Below are positions 50,935 to 64,000 of a stretch of 64,000 nucleotides of DNA, in pieces. How positions within the stretch are numbered: the first letter of the stretch is position 1; every line of letters begins with the position of its first letter. The position numbers and the translations under genes are program-made. The notes under the pieces are model-generated. The model was not told the origin of the DNA. It ran no database searches and was given only the letters and a program-made list of their open reading frames with translations. Source of the DNA: Mycolicibacterium sp. P1-5 (lineage in GTDB: Bacteria > Actinomycetota > Actinomycetes > Mycobacteriales > Mycobacteriaceae). The DNA lies in NCBI RefSeq assembly GCF_008329565.1, contig NZ_NPKT01000002.1, positions 186,001-250,000 of the forward strand, in the 5' to 3' direction.

Positions 50935-52770
50935 TCAGAAAGCAGCTTCGTCGAGCTCCATGATCTCGTTGTCGACCGTCTCGATCACCTGACGGGTGCT
51001 GGTCAGCAGCGGCAGCATGTTCTTCGCGAAGAACGACGCCACCGCGATCTTGCCCTCGTAGAACGAGCGGTCAGCACCGGTCGCGCCGGCATCGAGTGCG
51101 GCGATGGCCACCGCGGCCTGACGCTGCAGCAGCCAGCCGATGACCAGATCGCCGACGCTCATCAGGAAGCGAACCGAGGCCAGCCCCACCTTGTAGATGC
51201 TGGCGGTATCGTCCTGCGCTGCCATCAGGTTGGCCGTCATCGAGGCGGCCATGGCCTGGACATCCTCGAGGGCCTTGGCCAGCAGTGCGCGCTCCGACTT
51301 CAGACGGCCGTTACCCGACTCGTTCGTGATGAAGGAGTCGATCTGACCCGCCACGTGCGCCAGCGCAACACCCTTGTCGCGCACGATCTTCCGGAAGAAG
51401 AAATCCTGCGCCTGGATGGCGGTGGTGCCTTCGTAGAGCGAGTCGATCTTGGCATCGCGGATGTACTGCTCGACGGGGTAGTCCTGCAGGAAGCCGGAGC
51501 CGCCGAAGGTCTGCAGGCTTTCGGTGAGCTTGGCGTAGGCCTGCTCGGAGCCGACACCCTTGACGATCGGGAGCAGCAGGTCGTTGACCTTGACCGCGAG
51601 GTCGGCCTCGACACCCTGCACGTCCTTGGCGACCGCGGCGTCCTGATAGGTGGAGGTGTAGAGGTACAGCGCCCGCAGGCCCTCGGCGTATGCCTTCTGC
51701 GTCATCAGGCTGCGACGAACATCCGGGTGATGGGTGATCGTCACCCGCGGCGCGGTCTTGTCGGTCATCTGGGTCAGGTCAGCACCCTGCACGCGCTCCT
51801 TGGCGTACTCCAGGGCGTTCAGGTAGCCGGTCGACAGCGTGGCAATAGCCTTGGTGCCCACCATCATTCGAGCCTGCTCGATCACGTCGAACATCTGCGC
51901 GATGCCCTCGTGCACCTCGCCGACGAGCCAGCCCTTGGCCGGGATGCCGTGCTGGCCGAAGGTCAGCTCACAGGTGGCCGAAACCTTGAGGCCCATCTTG
52001 TGCTCGACGTTGGTGACGAACACGCCGTTGCGCTCACCGGGTTCGCCGGTCTCGAAGTCGAAGTGATACTTGGGCACGATGAACAACGACAGGCCCTTGG
52101 TGCCCGGGCCGGCGCCTTCGGGGCGAGCCAGCACCAGGTGCAGGATGTTCTCGAAGAGGTCGTCGGAGTCGGCGGAGGTGATGAACCGCTTGACGCCGTC
52201 GATGTGCCACGAGCCGTCGTCCTGCTTGACGGCCTTGGTGCGGCCGGCGCCGACGTCCGAGCCGGCGTCCGGCTCGGTGAGGACCATGGTCGAGCCCCAG
52301 CCACGCTCGGCGGCGTTGACGGCCCACTTCTTCTGTTCCTCAGTACCGAGGTCGTAGACGATCTGGGCGAAACCGGCACCGCCGGCGTACATCCAGACCG
52401 CGGGGTTGGCACCCAGCACGTGCTCGTGCAGGGCCCATACCAGTGTCTTGGGCATCGGCATACCGCCGAGCTCCTCGACGAGGCCGACCTTGTCCCAGCC
52501 GCCGTCGATAAAAGCCTTCACCGACTTCTTGAACGGCTCGGGAAGGGTGACCGTGTGGGACTCGGGGTCGAACACCGGCGGGTTGCGGTCACCGTCGGTG
52601 AAGGAGGCCGCCAGCGGGCCTTCGGCCAACCGGGCCATCTCGCCGAGCATCTCCTGCACGGTGTCGGCGTCGAGGTCGCTGTAATCGCCTGCGCCGAGGG
52701 CCTTGTCGAAACCGAGTACCTCGAAAAGGTTGAATACCTGATCGCGGACGTTGCTCTTGTAGTGGCTCAT
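50935..52770 (-). CDS. fadE5: Acyl-CoA dehydrogenase FadE5
   Basis: 611 residues, the same length as M. tuberculosis FadE5 (Rv0244c), starting [20 protein letters not shown] with GAGGAGGAG before the ATG. It has the signature '[20 protein letters not shown]', '[20 protein letters not shown]', '[20 protein letters not shown]' and '[19 protein letters not shown]', followed by the extra C-terminal helical domain of the long class. It oxidises medium to long acyl-CoAs. Two palindromes of the TTACYnnnnRGTAA type lie upstream. A second copy of this gene type is at 24365-26194. It is downstream of the polyketide synthase on the same strand, but the 307-base gap with operators suggests its own promoter. 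Confidence 0.92.
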   Translation of the reverse strand: MSHYKSNVRDQVFNLFEVLGFDKALGAGDYSDLDADTVQEMLGEMARLAEGPLAASFTDGDRNPPVFDPESHTVTLPEPFKKSVKAFIDGGWDKVGLVEELGGMPMPKTLVWALHEHVLGANPAVWMYAGGAGFAQIVYDLGTEEQKKWAVNAAERGWGSTMVLTEPDAGSDVGAGRTKAVKQDDGSWHIDGVKRFITSADSDDLFENILHLVLARPEGAGPGTKGLSLFIVPKYHFDFETGEPGERNGVFVTNVEHKMGLKVSATCELTFGQHGIPAKGWLVGEVHEGIAQMFDVIEQARMMVGTKAIATLSTGYLNALEYAKERVQGADLTQMTDKTAPRVTITHHPDVRRSLMTQKAYAEGLRALYLYTSTYQDAAVAKDVQGVEADLAVKVNDLLLPIVKGVGSEQAYAKLTESLQTFGGSGFLQDYPVEQYIRDAKIDSLYEGTTAIQAQDFFFRKIVRDKGVALAHVAGQIDSFITNESGNGRLKSERALLAKALEDVQAMAASMTANLMAAQDDTASIYKVGLASVRFLMSVGDLVIGWLLQRQAAVAIAALDAGATGADRSFYEGKIAVASFFAKNMLPLLTSTRQVIETVDNEIMELDEAAF

Positions 52771-53077
52771 GACAGCTCCTCCTCAGCGAGAATGTCATTT
52801 GAAATTCGGGATTTGTGGTTGAGTACTTTGGTCTAAGTTACCCACCAGTAACACTGCTGACTATACCGGCCGGTAACCGGAACGCAAGCCACTGTGAGCA
52901 AGTTCAGCCGACTAATCAACCCACTGGTCGGTTTGGAGGATTGCCCCATCCGTCAATTCCAAACTTATTGCTGGTCGATGCCCATTGAGCAGGGCGAGTG
53001 GTGCGGCAGCCGGCGGCGCCCGGGGAGCGTCGACAGCGGTGCGACTTTCATCACACCGCTATCGGCGGTACCTCGGG
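52771..53077. other. Intergenic region between the polyketide synthase and fadE5
   Basis: The left part (52771-52880) holds the fadE5 ribosome binding site and two palindromic operator candidates. From about 52890 to 53077 I see no gene, strong hairpin or promoter. It is presumably the 3' region of the polyketide synthase transcript. Confidence 0.5.
52838..52876. promoter_or_regulatory. Two operator-like palindromes upstream of fadE5
   Basis: TTACCCACCAGTAA (52838-52851) and ATACCGGCCGGTAA (52863-52876) are centred 25 bases apart. Both fit TTACYnnnnRGTAA, the second with one mismatch at its first base. The same pattern is at 47935-47948 in the fabG4/fadA2 promoter. Confidence 0.7.

Positions 53078-64000
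<10,923 letters not shown>

Overview
The window is high-GC, densely packed chromosomal DNA from a mycobacterium, most likely a rapid-growing Mycolicibacterium-type species. The evidence is the long run of mycobacterial orthologues (aftD, DUF2613 peptide, lpqI, htdX, fabG4, fadA2, fadE5, php, lipC, echA1, Rv0216, Rv0223c-Rv0228 types), the abundance of acyl-CoA dehydrogenases, CoA ligases and lipases, frequent 4-base stop/start overlaps and possible leaderless starts. Gene order is broadly that of the M. tuberculosis Rv0215c-Rv0244c region, with insertions and losses. I saw no mobile element, tRNA, rRNA or CRISPR array. The names come from sequence recognition and synteny, not from database searches.

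Left part (1-11.2 kb): the start of a fadE3-like acyl-CoA dehydrogenase diverges from an Rv0216-type double hot-dog protein, which is followed by a family III CoA-transferase-like protein and an amidohydrolase. A leftward set (lipW-like esterase plus two overlapping, probably heteromeric acyl-CoA dehydrogenase subunits) diverges from a Baeyer-Villiger monooxygenase, a zinc alcohol dehydrogenase and a secreted GH6 glycosidase. The alcohol dehydrogenase, monooxygenase and esterase could turn a secondary alcohol into a ketone, an ester and then an acid plus an alcohol.

11.3-22.7 kb: lipC and a WS/DGAT wax-ester/triacylglycerol synthase face a four-gene overlapping operon (PlsC-like acyltransferase, FadD12-like CoA ligase, LipO-like lipase, DUF4436 membrane protein). 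echA1 diverges from that operon across a consensus KstR-type site. A second acyl-CoA dehydrogenase pair plus a tandem hot-dog thioesterase follows.

22.8-31.3 kb: a broken glycine-rich (PGRS-like) secreted protein gene; a TetR gene with a 45-codon leader gene, facing a fadE5 paralogue across two matching palindromes; a MaoC-type hydratase; an Rv0223c-type aldehyde dehydrogenase with a near-consensus KstR site; a methyltransferase, a glycosyltransferase, and an SRPBCC/TetR pair.

31.3-42.7 kb: envelope genes. These are Rv0226c- and Rv0227c-type membrane proteins, an acyltransferase, and the aftD-php-CoA ligase run.

42.3-53 kb: the DUF2613 peptide, lpqI, a TetR, a MarR/methyltransferase divergent pair with two matching operators, then htdX-fabG4, fadA2, an sRNA-like locus matching the position of F6, an alpha/beta hydrolase, and fadE5. 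A shared palindrome TTACYnnnnRGTAA lies in both the fabG4/fadA2 and the fadE5 promoter regions.

53.1-64 kb: the C-terminal 3640 residues of a modular type I polyketide synthase (KS-AT-KR-ACP then KS-AT-DH-ER-KR-ACP, no thioesterase) that runs off the right edge.
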